DNA of 64,000 bases from Xanthomonas arboricola pv. juglandis (lineage in GTDB: Bacteria > Pseudomonadota > Gammaproteobacteria > Xanthomonadales > Xanthomonadaceae): positions 560,785-624,784 of the forward strand of contig NZ_JZEF01000002.1 in NCBI RefSeq assembly GCF_001013475.1, given 5' to 3'. The position numbers were made by a program, and so were the translations under genes. Positions 8,550 through 17,616 of this stretch are shown one piece after another. Position 1 is the first letter of the stretch, and each line of letters opens with the position of its first letter. The notes beneath the pieces were generated by a model. It did no database searches. It was given only the letters and a program-made list of their open reading frames with translations, and had not been told where the DNA came from.

Positions 8550-9215
8550 TCAATCGTCCTGTTCCGCATCGCCGTAGAATTTCACGCCCAGTTGTATGCG
8601 ACCGCGCCCGCTTTCCACGCGGTGCCGATTGGTGTCGCGCAGCGAGTAGACGCAGCCGCAGTATTCCTGCTGGTAGAAGTTCTCGCGCTTGCTGATCTCG
8701 ACCATGCGCGAGGAACCGCCGCCCTTGCGCCAGTTGTATTCCCAGTACATCAGGCCGGGATACCTGGCCGCTGCGCGTACGCCGCAGTCGTTGATCTGCT
8801 GCATGTTCTTCCAGCGCGAGATGCCCAGGGAGCTGGTGATCACCGGAAAGCCGTGCTCGTGCGCATACAGCGCGGTGCGTTCAAAGCGCATGTCGAAGCA
8901 CATGGTGCAACGCACGCCGCGTTCGGGTTCGTTCTCCATCCCGCGGGCCCGCGCGAACCAGTTGTCCCGATCGTAGTCGGCATCGACGAAGGGCACGCCG
9001 CACTGCTCGGCAAAGCGGATGTTCTCGTCCTTGCGCAGCTCGTACTCCTTGCGCGGATGAATGTTGGGGTTGTAGAAGAAGATGGTGTAGTCGACGCCGG
9101 ACGCCAGCATGGCCTCCATCACCTCGCCGGAACACGGCGCGCAGCAGGAATGCAGCAACACCTTGTCGTGGCCGGCAGGCAGTGGGAGTGGCGCGCGGGT
9201 TGCGGTGGTATCCAT
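8550..9215 (-). CDS. queH: Epoxyqueuosine reductase QueH
   Basis: QueH (former DUF208) carries out the last step of queuosine synthesis, reducing epoxyqueuosine in tRNA anticodons. It uses a 4Fe-4S cluster and a second metal. The 221-residue protein has the diagnostic SCCAPCSG motif (Cys24, Cys25, Cys28), the [17 protein letters not shown] stretch, the RCTMCFDMR cysteine pair and [12 protein letters not shown] near the C-terminus. Its ATG overlaps the stop of metR (TGATG), so the two are translationally coupled. No link between queuosine and methionine is obvious beyond shared transcription. Confidence 0.93.
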   Translation of the reverse strand: MDTTATRAPLPLPAGHDKVLLHSCCAPCSGEVMEAMLASGVDYTIFFYNPNIHPRKEYELRKDENIRFAEQCGVPFVDADYDRDNWFARARGMENEPERGVRCTMCFDMRFERTALYAHEHGFPVITSSLGISRWKNMQQINDCGVRAAARYPGLMYWEYNWRKGGGSSRMVEISKRENFYQQEYCGCVYSLRDTNRHRVESGRGRIQLGVKFYGDAEQDD

Positions 9216-10129
9216 CAGTGGGCTCCGGATGTCGTGGCGGTGCCATTGGCAGGTTGGCGGGCCAGTTCGATGAAGGCGCGCAGGTAGTCGACGGCGATAT
9301 CGGCCTCACGTGCGCCCAGGAAGATCTGCTTGGGGATGCCGCGCGCACCCAGCCGCACCGGCACCACGTCCATCCTGGCGGCGTATTCCTCCACCAGCCA
9401 GCGTGGCATGGCGGCCACGCCGCGGCCACTGGCCACCATCTGCATCATGATATCGGTGGTTTCGATGGCCTTGTGGCGCCTGGGCGTGACACCGGCCGGC
9501 AGCAGGAACTGGCTGTAGATGTCCAGGCGCTCGAGGTCCACCGGATAGCTGATGAGCACCTCGCGTGTGAGCTGCTGGGGCTTGACGTAGGCGGCCGACG
9601 CCAGCGCATGGCCCTTGGCCACGACCAGCACCTGCTCGTAGTCGAACACCGGCTCGAACCGCAGCCCGGGCTTGTACAGCGGGTCGGGCGTGACCAGCAG
9701 ATCGATCTCGTAGCCGAACAGCGCGCCGATACCGCCGAACTGGAACTTCTGCTTGACGTCCACATCTACATCCGGCCAGGTGGCCAGATAGGGCGCCACC
9801 AGCTTGAGCAGCCACTGGTAGCAGGGATGGCATTCCATGCCGATGCGCAGCGCGCCGCGTTCGCCCTGCGCGAACTGGCCCAGGCGCTCCTCGGCCAGGT
9901 CCAGCTGCGGCAGTACCCGGTTCGCCACCGCCAGCAGGTACTGGCCAGCCTGGGTCAGGCGCAGGTTGCGTCCCTCGCGTAGCCACACGTCGGTGCCTAG
10001 CTGTTGCTCCAGCTTCTTCATGCTGTGGCTCAGCGCCGACTGGGTCAGGTTCAGCACGCCGGCAGCGGCGGTCAGCGAGCCCTGCTGCTCGACCTGCTGG
10101 ACGATGGTGAGATGGATGCGCTCAAGCAT
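9215..10129 (-). CDS. metR: LysR-type regulator, MetR-like
   Basis: A 304-residue LysR-family activator. The N-terminal winged helix ([20 protein letters not shown]) is followed by an effector domain with the run [20 protein letters not shown], which closely resembles the IECHSCIQWL segment of E. coli Met[17 protein letters not shown] is also MetR-like. MetR senses homocysteine and activates methionine-synthase genes. Here it is divergent from msuE-mesX-mesD, and TTCA/TGAA half-sites lie in the shared 97-bp gap. The assignment to MetR rests on family resemblance and context. Confidence 0.82.
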   Translation of the reverse strand: MLERIHLTIVQQVEQQGSLTAAAGVLNLTQSALSHSMKKLEQQLGTDVWLREGRNLRLTQAGQYLLAVANRVLPQLDLAEERLGQFAQGERGALRIGMECHPCYQWLLKLVAPYLATWPDVDVDVKQKFQFGGIGALFGYEIDLLVTPDPLYKPGLRFEPVFDYEQVLVVAKGHALASAAYVKPQQLTREVLISYPVDLERLDIYSQFLLPAGVTPRRHKAIETTDIMMQMVASGRGVAAMPRWLVEEYAARMDVVPVRLGARGIPKQIFLGAREADIAVDYLRAFIELARQPANGTATTSGAH

Positions 10130-10143
10130 TCAGATGATCCGAA

Positions 10144-10183
10144 TTCATGGATTGTTGAAATAACACCATTTTACTTCATTGAA
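10144..10183. promoter_or_regulatory. Candidate MetR binding region between metR and msuE
   Basis: Within 40 bases there is TTCA-N8-TGAA (10144-10159) and the perfect palindrome TTCATTGAA (10175-10183). E. coli MetR binds TGAA/TTCA half-sites, although its usual order is TGAA-N5-TTCA. Location between the divergent genes fits a LysR operator. The exact contacts are a guess. Confidence 0.4.
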
Positions 10184-10226
10184 TGCGAGCCCTAGCATCG
10201 GGGTTCGTCGTTTCAGGTCAACCCGC

Positions 10227-10820
10227 ATGACTGTCAACGTGCCACACCCCCTCCGCGTCGTCGCGGTCTCCGGCGGGCTGCAGCGCCCCTCCAAGGCCGT
10301 CGCCCTGGCCGAACACCTGCTGGCGCTGATCGCCGCTGCCGTGCCGTGCGAGCAACATCTAGTCGAACTCGGAGCGTTGGCGCCGCAGTTCGCCGGCGCG
10401 GTCTGGCGCTCGCAGCTGCCGGCAACGGTGGAGCAGGAGCTTGCCGCCGTGGAGCAGGCAGACGTGGTGGTGGTGACCACGCCGGTCTATCGCGGCTCCT
10501 ACACCGGGTTGTTCAAGCACTTCTTCGACTTCATCCATCAGGATGCCTTGATCGACACCCCGGTCTTGTTGGCGGCCACCGGCGGCAGCGAGCGCCATGC
10601 GCTGGTGATCGACCACCAGTTGCGGCCACTTTTCAGCTTCTTCCAGGCACGCACCTTGCCGCTGGGCGTCTACGCCACCGACCGCGACTTCCTGGACTAC
10701 CGCGTGCACAACGAAGCCCTGGCCGAGCGGGCCAGGCTGGCGGTGCAGCGGGCACTGCCGCTGATCGCATTGACGCGGCAGGCAGGTGCCATCGCCGCAG
10801 AAAACGTGGCCGCGGCCTGA
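10227..10820 (+). CDS. msuE: NAD(P)H-dependent FMN reductase (MsuE/SsuE family)
   Basis: A 197-residue flavodoxin-fold reductase that would supply FMNH2 to a partner monooxygenase. Visible are the N-terminal phosphate-binding stretch VVAVSGGLQRPSKAVALAEH and the central TTPVYRGSYTGLFKHFFDF motif, which is highly typical of MsuE/SsuE. LLAATGGSERHALVIDHQLR follows. I used the ATG at 10227, because the upstream in-frame start at 10179 adds no family sequence. No sulfonate monooxygenase is nearby. The following genes are mesX and mesD, so this reductase probably serves that oxygen-dependent system. Confidence 0.87.
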   Translation: MTVNVPHPLRVVAVSGGLQRPSKAVALAEHLLALIAAAVPCEQHLVELGALAPQFAGAVWRSQLPATVEQELAAVEQADVVVVTTPVYRGSYTGLFKHFFDFIHQDALIDTPVLLAATGGSERHALVIDHQLRPLFSFFQARTLPLGVYATDRDFLDYRVHNEALAERARLAVQRALPLIALTRQAGAIAAENVAAA

Positions 10821-10986
10821 GGCCACCCGGTCACGGTTGCTCGGCGGGTCAACACTGCGCGCCGGCTACAGGTTCGGTTGGCAACTGTCCGCAGATCCAA
10901 AGTCCCGGCATCCATCCAGCAGGGATCCACCCCTGCGCCGAGACCTGCGCTCGTAATCAATTTCGGAAACAAGGCGTCAGCTTGCA

Positions 10987-11970
10987 ATGACTCAAGAATT
11001 CACCTTCAGCATCAAACGTCAGCGGTTTGACGAGGACTACCGTCCCGCGGCCAATACGCGCAACACGACGAACTTTGCCAACCTGGCCAGGGGGCAGCGT
11101 CGGCAGGAAAACCTGCGCAACACGCTTGCGATGATCAACAACCGCTGCAACGACCTGGCGCATTGGGATAACCCCACCCGCGATCGCTACGCGGTGGAGC
11201 TGGACATCATCTCTGTCGAGATGAACATCGGCGAGAACGAAAGCGGCGATGCATTCCCGCTGATCGAGATATTGAAGCCCAGCATCCTCGACAAGACGAG
11301 CGGCGCGCGCATCGATGGCATCGCAGGGAACAATTTTTCCTCCTACGTGCGCGACTACGATTTCAGCGTGCTGCTGCCGGCGCACAATCAGGACGCGTCC
11401 GGCTTCAGCATCCCGAACGATTTCGGCAGCCTGCACGGAAAGCTGTTCAAGCACTTCGTGGACTCGGACGCCTACACAGCGCGTTTTGCCAAGCCGCCGG
11501 TCATCTGCATCAGCGTCTCCAGCAGCAGGGTCTATCACCGAACCGGCAACCGGCACCCCGTGCTCGGCATCGAATACAGGCAGGACGAGTTTTCCCTGAC
11601 CGATCGCTACTTCGAGAAGATGGGCCTGCAGGTGCGCTATTTCATGCCTCCCAACAGTGTCGCCCCGTTGGCTTTTTACTTCTTCGGCGACCTGCTCAAC
11701 GACTACACCAATCTCGAGCTGATCGGCACCATCAGCACCATGGAGACGTTCCAGAAGATTTACCGCCCGGAGATCTACAACGCCAATTCCGCTGCGGGGG
11801 CCATCTACCAGCCGAGCCTGAAGCACCAGGATTACTCCTCTACCCAGATCGTCTACGACCGGGAAGAGCGCAGCCAGCTCGCGGTGACGCAGGGCAAATT
11901 CACCGAAGAGCACTTCATCAGGCCCTACGGCAAGATTCTCGCGCAGTGGGTTTCCCACCACGCTGTCTGA
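10987..11970 (+). CDS. mesX: MesX (DUF1852), partner of methionine synthase MesD
   Basis: A 327-residue DUF1852 protein beginning MTQEFTFSIKRQRFDEDYRP, with the conserved NTRNTTNFANLARG, HFVDSDAYTARFAKPPVICI and RYFMPPNSVAPLAFYFFGDL stretches. DUF1852 proteins occur next to core-MetE proteins. In earlier work on folate-independent methionine synthases, MesX was found to be needed for MesD activity in the presence of oxygen. Its chemistry is not established. It lies 28 bp before mesD and is presumably co-transcribed with it and msuE. Confidence 0.9.
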   Translation: MTQEFTFSIKRQRFDEDYRPAANTRNTTNFANLARGQRRQENLRNTLAMINNRCNDLAHWDNPTRDRYAVELDIISVEMNIGENESGDAFPLIEILKPSILDKTSGARIDGIAGNNFSSYVRDYDFSVLLPAHNQDASGFSIPNDFGSLHGKLFKHFVDSDAYTARFAKPPVICISVSSSRVYHRTGNRHPVLGIEYRQDEFSLTDRYFEKMGLQVRYFMPPNSVAPLAFYFFGDLLNDYTNLELIGTISTMETFQKIYRPEIYNANSAAGAIYQPSLKHQDYSSTQIVYDREERSQLAVTQGKFTEEHFIRPYGKILAQWVSHHAV

Positions 11971-11998
11971 TCAACAAGAACGCAAGACACCACTCATC

Positions 11999-13030
11999 AT
12001 GAAAAAGCTGCTCCCTACCTCCACCGCCGGCAGCCTGCCCAAGCCGTCCTGGCTCGCGCAGCCGGAGAAACTCTGGTCTCCCTGGAAGCTGCAGGACGAG
12101 GAACTGATCGAAGGCAAGCAGGATGCATTGCGCCTGTCGCTGCAGGAACAGCAGCACGCCGGCATCGACATCGTCAGCGACGGCGAGCAGACCCGCCAGC
12201 ATTTCGTCACCACCTTCATCGAACACCTCAGCGGCGTGGATTTCGAAAAGCGCGAAACCGTCAGGATCCGCAATCGCTACGACGCCAGCGTCCCCACCGT
12301 CGTTGGCGCGGTGAGCCGCCTCAGGCCGGTGTTCGTCGACGATGCCAGGTTCCTGCGCCAGCAGACCCGCCAGCCGATCAAATGGGCGCTGCCTGGCCCG
12401 ATGACGATGATCGACACCCTCTTTGACGCGCACTACAAAAGCCGCGAAAAGCTGGCGTGGGAATTTGCCGTCATCCTCAACCAGGAAGCCAGGGAGCTTG
12501 AAGCGGCCGGCGTGGACATCATCCAGTTCGACGAGCCGGCCTTCAATGTCTTCTTCGACGAGGTCAACGACTGGGGTGTTGCCACCCTCGAGCGTGCGGT
12601 CGAAGGGCTCAAGTGCGAGACCGCCGTCCACATCTGCTACGGCTACGGCATCAAGGCCAATACCGACTGGAAGCAGACCCTGGGGTCGGAGTGGCGTCAG
12701 TACGAAGAGTCGTTTCCCAAGCTGCAGACATCCACGCTCGACATCATCTCGCTGGAGTGCCACAACTCGCATGTGCCGATTGACCTGATCGAACTGGTGC
12801 GCGGCAAGAAGGTGATGGTCGGGGCCATCGACGTGGCGAGCAATACGATCGAAACGCCGGAAGAAGTGGCCGCTACGCTGCGCAAAGCGCTGCGCTTTGT
12901 CGATGCCGACAAGCTCTACCCGTCCACCAACTGCGGGATGGCGCCTCTGGCCCGGGATGTTGCAAGAGGCAAGCTCAAGGCCCTGAGTGCAGGCGCAGAC
13001 ATCATTCGCGCAGAACTGGCAGCCCGCTAG
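11999..13030 (+). CDS. mesD: Folate-independent methionine synthase MesD (core MetE family)
   Basis: This 343-residue protein corresponds to only the C-terminal barrel of cobalamin-independent methionine synthase. The N-terminal folate-binding half is absent. The zinc ligands expected for homocysteine activation are present: His211 and Cys213 (VHICYGYG), Glu253 (SLECHNSH) and Cys312 (STNCGMAP). STAGSLPKPSWL at the start and WALPGPMTMIDTLFDAHY are typical MesD features. Homocysteine is the methyl acceptor. The natural methyl donor of MesD is, to my knowledge, unknown. An IS4 element begins about 100 bp after the stop. Confidence 0.9.
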   Translation: MKKLLPTSTAGSLPKPSWLAQPEKLWSPWKLQDEELIEGKQDALRLSLQEQQHAGIDIVSDGEQTRQHFVTTFIEHLSGVDFEKRETVRIRNRYDASVPTVVGAVSRLRPVFVDDARFLRQQTRQPIKWALPGPMTMIDTLFDAHYKSREKLAWEFAVILNQEARELEAAGVDIIQFDEPAFNVFFDEVNDWGVATLERAVEGLKCETAVHICYGYGIKANTDWKQTLGSEWRQYEESFPKLQTSTLDIISLECHNSHVPIDLIELVRGKKVMVGAIDVASNTIETPEEVAATLRKALRFVDADKLYPSTNCGMAPLARDVARGKLKALSAGADIIRAELAAR

Positions 13031-13131
13031 CGCGCCGGTGCCGGTGCTGGGTCGGCGGCCGAAGCAACAGGGCCGCGGCTAGCGCCATCCTGCCGACGCA
13101 AGCGGCCACCAAGGCTAGCGACGCAATCACT

Positions 13132-14580
13132 AACAAGCCCCCGCATGCGGGTAATGCTGTTCACTTAAGCAATTGAGTTACCGAAAATCTGGTATCAGAC
13201 CTCTGGTATCGGATTTTTTGTGTCCCTTCAACAGCAGCTGTTCGACCTTGGCGATCTGTTCAACTTCTCCGACCTGAGCACGTTTACGCAGAATATTCCG
13301 GTGGAGTGGGTGGCCAGCGCGCTGGAACTGTCTTCCAAGGCCAGCATCCGGCGTCGGCGTCTTCCCAGTGATCAGGTGTTGTGGCTTGTCCTGGGCATGG
13401 CGTTGTTCCGTGACGAACCGGTGCACGAGGTCGCACGTCGTTTGAACATCTGCGCACAAGGGCTGGCCTCAGAAGATCTGTTGGCTCGCAGCGGTGTCAG
13501 TCAGGCGCGCGCGCGACTGGGCGCCGACCCGGTCCACCACCTGTTTGCAACGACTGGGGCGCAGTGGGGATGCGAACGCTACAAAGGCGATGAATGGCAG
13601 GGATTGCAGGTCTTTGCCGTGGATGGCGCGCTGCTGCGGACGCCAGACACTGAAGAACTGCGCGAACATTTTGGTTCCGGTAATACCAGCACGGACCGTC
13701 AGACACCATTTCCCATGCTGCGATTGGTTGCACTGATGAACGTACGCTCGCATGTCTTGCTCAATGCCCAGCTCAGTCCGTACCGGCGCAGCGAAATTCG
13801 CTTGAGCGAGCCGTTTCTACACTCCATTCCCGACCATTCGGTCACCTTGTTCGACAAAGGATTCTGGAGCGCTGATCTGTTGCTTTCGCTAGCCAACACT
13901 GGCACTGCACGCCACTGGCTGACACCAGCACGCAAAGGCCTGGTGGCTGAGGAAATCACGCGTTATGGCACTGATGATCGGTTACTGCGCATGCGTGTCT
14001 CGCCGCAGGCCAGAAAACGCAATCCAGCGCTTCCCACGCACTGGGACGTACGTGAAGTGAGCTATCTGCATCAGGGGAAGAGAAAGTCGGTGCTGACCTC
14101 GTTGCCTGTCACCACTTACAGCACCAAGTCTGTCGCACTGCTTTACCAGGAGCGATGGGAAATCGAACTGAGTTTGCGCGACATCAAAAGCTCGATGCAG
14201 CACAACGCGACGACCTTACGTAGCAAGAAGATCGACTTGGTGTACCAGGAGGTCTGGGGGTTGCTGCTGGCTTACAACATCATTCGACGTGAAGCCGGTC
14301 AGGCAGCGGAGGCGTTTGGCAAAACGCCTTCGGACATCCGATTCAAACCGGTTTGCCAGTACATCGCAGTGCAACTCATCGTGATGGCCGCAGCCAATCC
14401 AGCTTCCGCCACAGGAAGACGCTTATCCCAGCTTCGCTCAGGCATCGCGAGCCTGTTCCTCGATCACCGTCCAAGGCCTACCCGGCCAAGGACGGTGAAG
14501 ATCTCGAAGACCCGCTATCCGGTAGATCGGAAGGCTGCTCCGCCTAAGTGAACAGCATTACCCGCATGCGGGGGCTTGTT
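13132..14580 (+). mobile_element. IS4-family insertion sequence (~1.45 kb)
   Basis: The two ends share a long perfect inverted repeat starting aacaagcccccgcatgcggg and continuing through taatgctgttcactta (about 36 bp). The repeat contains an internal palindrome, cccgcatgcggg. One transposase fills the element. I could not find matching direct repeats in the flanks (cgcaatcact on the left, ggtcttccat on the right), so the insertion may be old or rearranged. It separates mesD from the porin gene by landing 23 bp past the porin stop. Confidence 0.9.
13220..14551 (+). CDS. IS4-family transposase
   Basis: A 443-residue DDE transposase with an Nterm_IS4 region (LPSDQVLWLVLGMALFRDEP) and a DDE domain. 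First acidic motif: VFAVDGALLRTPDT. Second: SVTLFDKGFWSAD. The C-terminal YREK-type signature reads YQERWEIELSLRDIKSSMQ. The start is a GTG at 13220, and no in-frame ATG precedes the conserved N-terminus. The frame is intact, so the element could be active. Confidence 0.92.
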   Translation: MSLQQQLFDLGDLFNFSDLSTFTQNIPVEWVASALELSSKASIRRRRLPSDQVLWLVLGMALFRDEPVHEVARRLNICAQGLASEDLLARSGVSQARARLGADPVHHLFATTGAQWGCERYKGDEWQGLQVFAVDGALLRTPDTEELREHFGSGNTSTDRQTPFPMLRLVALMNVRSHVLLNAQLSPYRRSEIRLSEPFLHSIPDHSVTLFDKGFWSADLLLSLANTGTARHWLTPARKGLVAEEITRYGTDDRLLRMRVSPQARKRNPALPTHWDVREVSYLHQGKRKSVLTSLPVTTYSTKSVALLYQERWEIELSLRDIKSSMQHNATTLRSKKIDLVYQEVWGLLLAYNIIRREAGQAAEAFGKTPSDIRFKPVCQYIAVQLIVMAAANPASATGRRLSQLRSGIASLFLDHRPRPTRPRTVKISKTRYPVDRKAAPPK

Positions 14581-14603
14581 GGTCTTCCATCACGGTGCAG
14601 GGA

Positions 14604-16049
14604 TCAGTAATTGACCTGCAACTGCAGCCGCAGCAAGTCGCCTTCCACCACCGGATACGGCGCGGTGGTGACGTCGGTGCGCTTCATCTTCGAATAGGCG
14701 AACACCAGTTCCAGCGCATCCATCGGCTGCCACTCGACGCCGGCTTCCACTTCGTCCAGGCGCATGCGCGGCGCATTGGTGTCGAACTTGGAGCCGCCGC
14801 GGTAGGTCTGCCACTTCAGGTACGGCAGCAAGGTACCGTAGCTGCCATCGTGCTTGTACATCGCCTGCACGTAACCGCCGCTCAGCGAACGGGTGCGGAT
14901 GCGCCGCTGTGCGACATCCAGCTCCGGGCCGCGGCCAACCGTCCACTCGGCCTGCAGGCCGAACGGCTGCGGGTAGTAGATGATGTGCGCGGCCACGCGT
15001 TGGTCGGTGTAGCCGTTCGGGTCGGTGATGGCCGGGGTGAAGCTGCGGCCACCGATGTTGACTGCCGCCGCGGTCGGCACGAAGCGGCCGCTGTAGGCGT
15101 CGGCACCCACTTCCAGGTACTGGCCGTTGGCGAACTTGAACGGGTAGGTGGCGTGCACCACCGCATGCATGCTGTCGTTGCGCTCGGCGCGGTTGGCGCC
15201 CTGGCCGTTGTACACGCCGGCACCGATCACGCCGTAGTCGCCCGAGCCCTTCAAGCCCGACTTGACCAGGTCCTGGAAGCGGCCCTTGGCCACGGTGGGG
15301 CTGTAGTAGAACACCGCACCGATATCGCGTTCGTCGCGCAGGCCGGAGTTGAGCGCGTCGGCGCGGTCCAGGGTGAGACGGTTCTGACTGGATTGCAGGT
15401 TCTCCCAGCCGTACGGCATCTTCGACTGGCCCACGCGCACGCGGTACTCGCGCTTCTTGTCGAAGTAGATGTCGGCATATGCATCGCGCAGCTGCGCGAA
15501 GTTGGAGGTGGTCGAACCGGTCGGCGTGCTCGCAAAATCCGGCTGGAAGTACAGCGACACGTGCTCGTTGAGATCGCCGCTCAGCACCAGGCGCGCACGC
15601 CGGATGCCCAGGCTCTGGTCGTTGCCGATAAAGCGGTCGCCGGGTGCGCGCAGATCCTGCGCGTCGCCGCCGATGCCCTGGTTGTAGCGGATCTGCGTGT
15701 AGCCGCGCAGGCTCAGCTTGTCGTACCACTTCTTGCCGGCCTCGCCAGCCTTGGCCGGTGCCGCAGTCGGTACGGGTGCAGGTGCGGCCTGGGCGATGGC
15801 GGTGTCGGCAGGCGCCGGTGCCGCAGGGGCGGGCGGCAAGGCCGGTGCGGCCGGCATCGCCGACGCCGGCAGCTTGCCGTTCTCGTCCACCTGCACGAAC
15901 TTGCCCAGCTTGTCGCGGCCCGGGGCCGGCTCGGCGAAGATCTGCTTGGTCTTGCGGTCGACGTACAGCTCCAGCTCGGCGGCCAGCGTGCTGCCGCTGG
16001 CGGTCGCGCTGAGGGCGCACAGGACGGTGGCGAGATTGCGTTTTTTCAT
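14604..16049 (-). CDS. OprO/OprP-family phosphate-selective porin
   Basis: A 481-residue outer-membrane porin. The signal peptide (MKKRNLATVLCALSATASGS, cleaved after LAA) is followed by an Ala/Pro-rich linker with a short coiled stretch. A barrel then starts SLRGYTQIRYNQ and contains RRARLVLSGDLNEHVSLYFQ and RVGQSKMPYGWENLQSSQNR. It ends in alternating strands with the C-terminal LRLQLQVNY expected for BAM recognition. Family members carry phosphate or polyphosphate. A weak Pho-box-like site lies 145 bp upstream. The IS4 element sits just after the stop without damaging the gene. Confidence 0.85.
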   Translation of the reverse strand: MKKRNLATVLCALSATASGSTLAAELELYVDRKTKQIFAEPAPGRDKLGKFVQVDENGKLPASAMPAAPALPPAPAAPAPADTAIAQAAPAPVPTAAPAKAGEAGKKWYDKLSLRGYTQIRYNQGIGGDAQDLRAPGDRFIGNDQSLGIRRARLVLSGDLNEHVSLYFQPDFASTPTGSTTSNFAQLRDAYADIYFDKKREYRVRVGQSKMPYGWENLQSSQNRLTLDRADALNSGLRDERDIGAVFYYSPTVAKGRFQDLVKSGLKGSGDYGVIGAGVYNGQGANRAERNDSMHAVVHATYPFKFANGQYLEVGADAYSGRFVPTAAAVNIGGRSFTPAITDPNGYTDQRVAAHIIYYPQPFGLQAEWTVGRGPELDVAQRRIRTRSLSGGYVQAMYKHDGSYGTLLPYLKWQTYRGGSKFDTNAPRMRLDEVEAGVEWQPMDALELVFAYSKMKRTDVTTAPYPVVEGDLLRLQLQVNY

Positions 16050-16488
16050 TGGTCCGGCTCGTGCAAGGGAAACGGGTCGGCGGCAGCGTCAGGCCGGCGC
16101 TGCCCGGCGGGCGGCGAACAAGGCGCCGGCACGCCCACCAGGCGCCCGGTCGTCCTGACGGTGCGGCAATGCGTGCAGTTATATTTAGATTTGATGTCAG
16201 TTTGGCGACATCGGCGGCCCCGCACAGCGCAACGCTGTGTCAGCTGCGTGTCTGGCGCGTGTCAGTTGTGCGACGTGCAGAAGGCGGGCCCAGCGGTGCA
16301 CGCGTGGGCACCAGGCGCCGATGTGACGCTTTGGTTGCTGCCGCCGGCCATCGGGCCTGCGCTGCCTTGGGCAGATGGTGCCGCCAGGAGCAGCTGCCGA
16401 CGCAAAGGCCGAAGCGCGTGCTTGGCACGGCCATGGCGTGCTGTCGTCGTCGCCAACGCGTGGGCAAGGGACGATGACTCAGAAACAT
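16050..16488. other. 439 bp of non-coding sequence upstream of the porin gene
   Basis: No credible gene is visible here. It contains an AT-rich patch (16178-16193) and, at 16194-16211 on the minus strand, two 7-bp units of Pho-box type separated by four bases (atgtcgc-caaa-ctgacat). The second unit matches the CTGTCAY pattern at 6 of 7 positions. The same bases also form ATGTC-N8-GACAT, so another dimeric regulator is possible. Confidence 0.35.
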
Positions 16489-16518
16489 GGCAAAGGCGGG
16501 TCATCGCCCGCCTTTGCC
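16489..16518 (-). terminator. Hairpin after qorB
   Basis: A perfect 12-bp stem (ggcaaaggcggg / cccgcctttgcc) with a 6-base loop lies 76 bp past the qorB stop. The T-run on the minus strand is weak (atgtttctgag), so this could be a terminator or only an mRNA-stabilising hairpin. Confidence 0.55.
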
Positions 16519-16594
16519 GGATCACGCACCGCGTGGCGTAGCGCCGCGCCGATGCTGCTGTGGGCTGTCGAGCAGCACCGTGCCAGGGCTCGGC

Positions 16595-17482
16595 TCAGCC
16601 AGCCGGCGTCGCGTGCAAGGCCGCCGCCACCGCATCGCGCAGCGGGGTGGTCGGGCGGCCGATCAGCTGGCTCAGCGTGTGGCTGTCGTCGAACAGGCTG
16701 CCGCCGCGCGAGGAGGCCGAGCACTGTGCCAGCACCTGTGCGAATGCGGCCGGCAGGCCGATCTGCACCAAGGCCGCCGCGTAGTCGGCTTCGGGCAGGT
16801 CGTGATAGACCACCGGCTTGCCCGACTGCTGCGCCACCTCGGCGGCATACTCGGCCATCGTGAAGGCGGTATCGCCGGCCAGCTCGTAGACCTTGCCGGC
16901 CTGCGCCGTGTCGGCGGCCAGCACCGCTGCGGCGGCCTCGGCATAGTCGGCGCGCGTGGCCGCACTGATCCTGCCCTCGCCGGCGCTGCCGATCACCGCG
17001 CCATGCGCCACCTCGGCCGCGAGCGAGCCGGTGTAGTTCTCGGTGTACCAGCCATTGCGCAGCAGCACGTGCGGCACGCCGCTCTCGCGCAGCAGCGCCT
17101 CGGTGGCCACATGCTCGGGTGCCAGCGACAGCGTGCTGGTATCGGCATGCAGCACGCTCGTATAGGCCAGCAACTCCACGCCGGCCCGCTTGGCGGCTTC
17201 GATCACGTTGCGGTGCTGCGGCACGCGTTCGCCCACCGCATTGGACGACACCAGCAGCACCCGGTCCACGCCCGCGAAGGCCTGATCCAGGCTCTGCGGG
17301 TCCGCGTAGTCGGCGCGACGCACGGTGATGTCGCGTTTTGCGAACTGCGTGAGTGACGCAGTATCGCGGGCCGTTGCTACGATCCGAGCGGCCGGGACAC
17401 GCGCCAGCAGTGCGTCGACCACCAATGCGCCCAGCTGCCCGCTGGCGCCGGTGACGAGGATCAGGGGAGAGGTGTGTGCCAT
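16595..17482 (-). CDS. qorB: NAD(P)H:quinone oxidoreductase 2 (QorB)
   Basis: A 295-residue NmrA-type atypical short-chain dehydrogenase that reduces quinones with NADPH. It follows E. coli QorB along its length: VTGASGQLGALVVDALL (dinucleotide loop), DITVRRADYADPQSL, LLVSSNAVGERVPQHRNVIE, AYTSVLHADTSTLSLAPEH, LLRNGWYTENYTGSL, ISAATRADYAEAAA and the C-terminal LSQLIGRPTTPLRDAV. It is divergent from an HxlR regulator, the same pairing as ytfG/ytfH in E. coli, suggesting control by that regulator in response to electrophiles or quinones. Confidence 0.93.
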   Translation of the reverse strand: MAHTSPLILVTGASGQLGALVVDALLARVPAARIVATARDTASLTQFAKRDITVRRADYADPQSLDQAFAGVDRVLLVSSNAVGERVPQHRNVIEAAKRAGVELLAYTSVLHADTSTLSLAPEHVATEALLRESGVPHVLLRNGWYTENYTGSLAAEVAHGAVIGSAGEGRISAATRADYAEAAAAVLAADTAQAGKVYELAGDTAFTMAEYAAEVAQQSGKPVVYHDLPEADYAAALVQIGLPAAFAQVLAQCSASSRGGSLFDDSHTLSQLIGRPTTPLRDAVAAALHATPAG

Positions 17483-17616
17483 GGTGAACTCCAGCAGGTA
17501 TTGATAAGAGGTGTGGTCTACTATCTAGACTCTTGGTCCGCGCACCTATTGTCAGGGCCGTTCGAACCTCCGCAAGGAGGCAGTTTTCCACCCCCTGGTT
17601 ACCGTGAGATATCCCA

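Noticed and set aside
10821..10986. SAM or SAH riboswitch before mesX
   Set aside because: I looked for the conserved core motifs in this 166-base gap and saw none. The methionine genes have a MetR-like regulator instead.
14595..16541. Open frame of ~650 codons on the plus strand over the porin gene
   Set aside because: Longer than the porin gene itself, but it has no domain. The minus strand shows a signal peptide and barrel strands.
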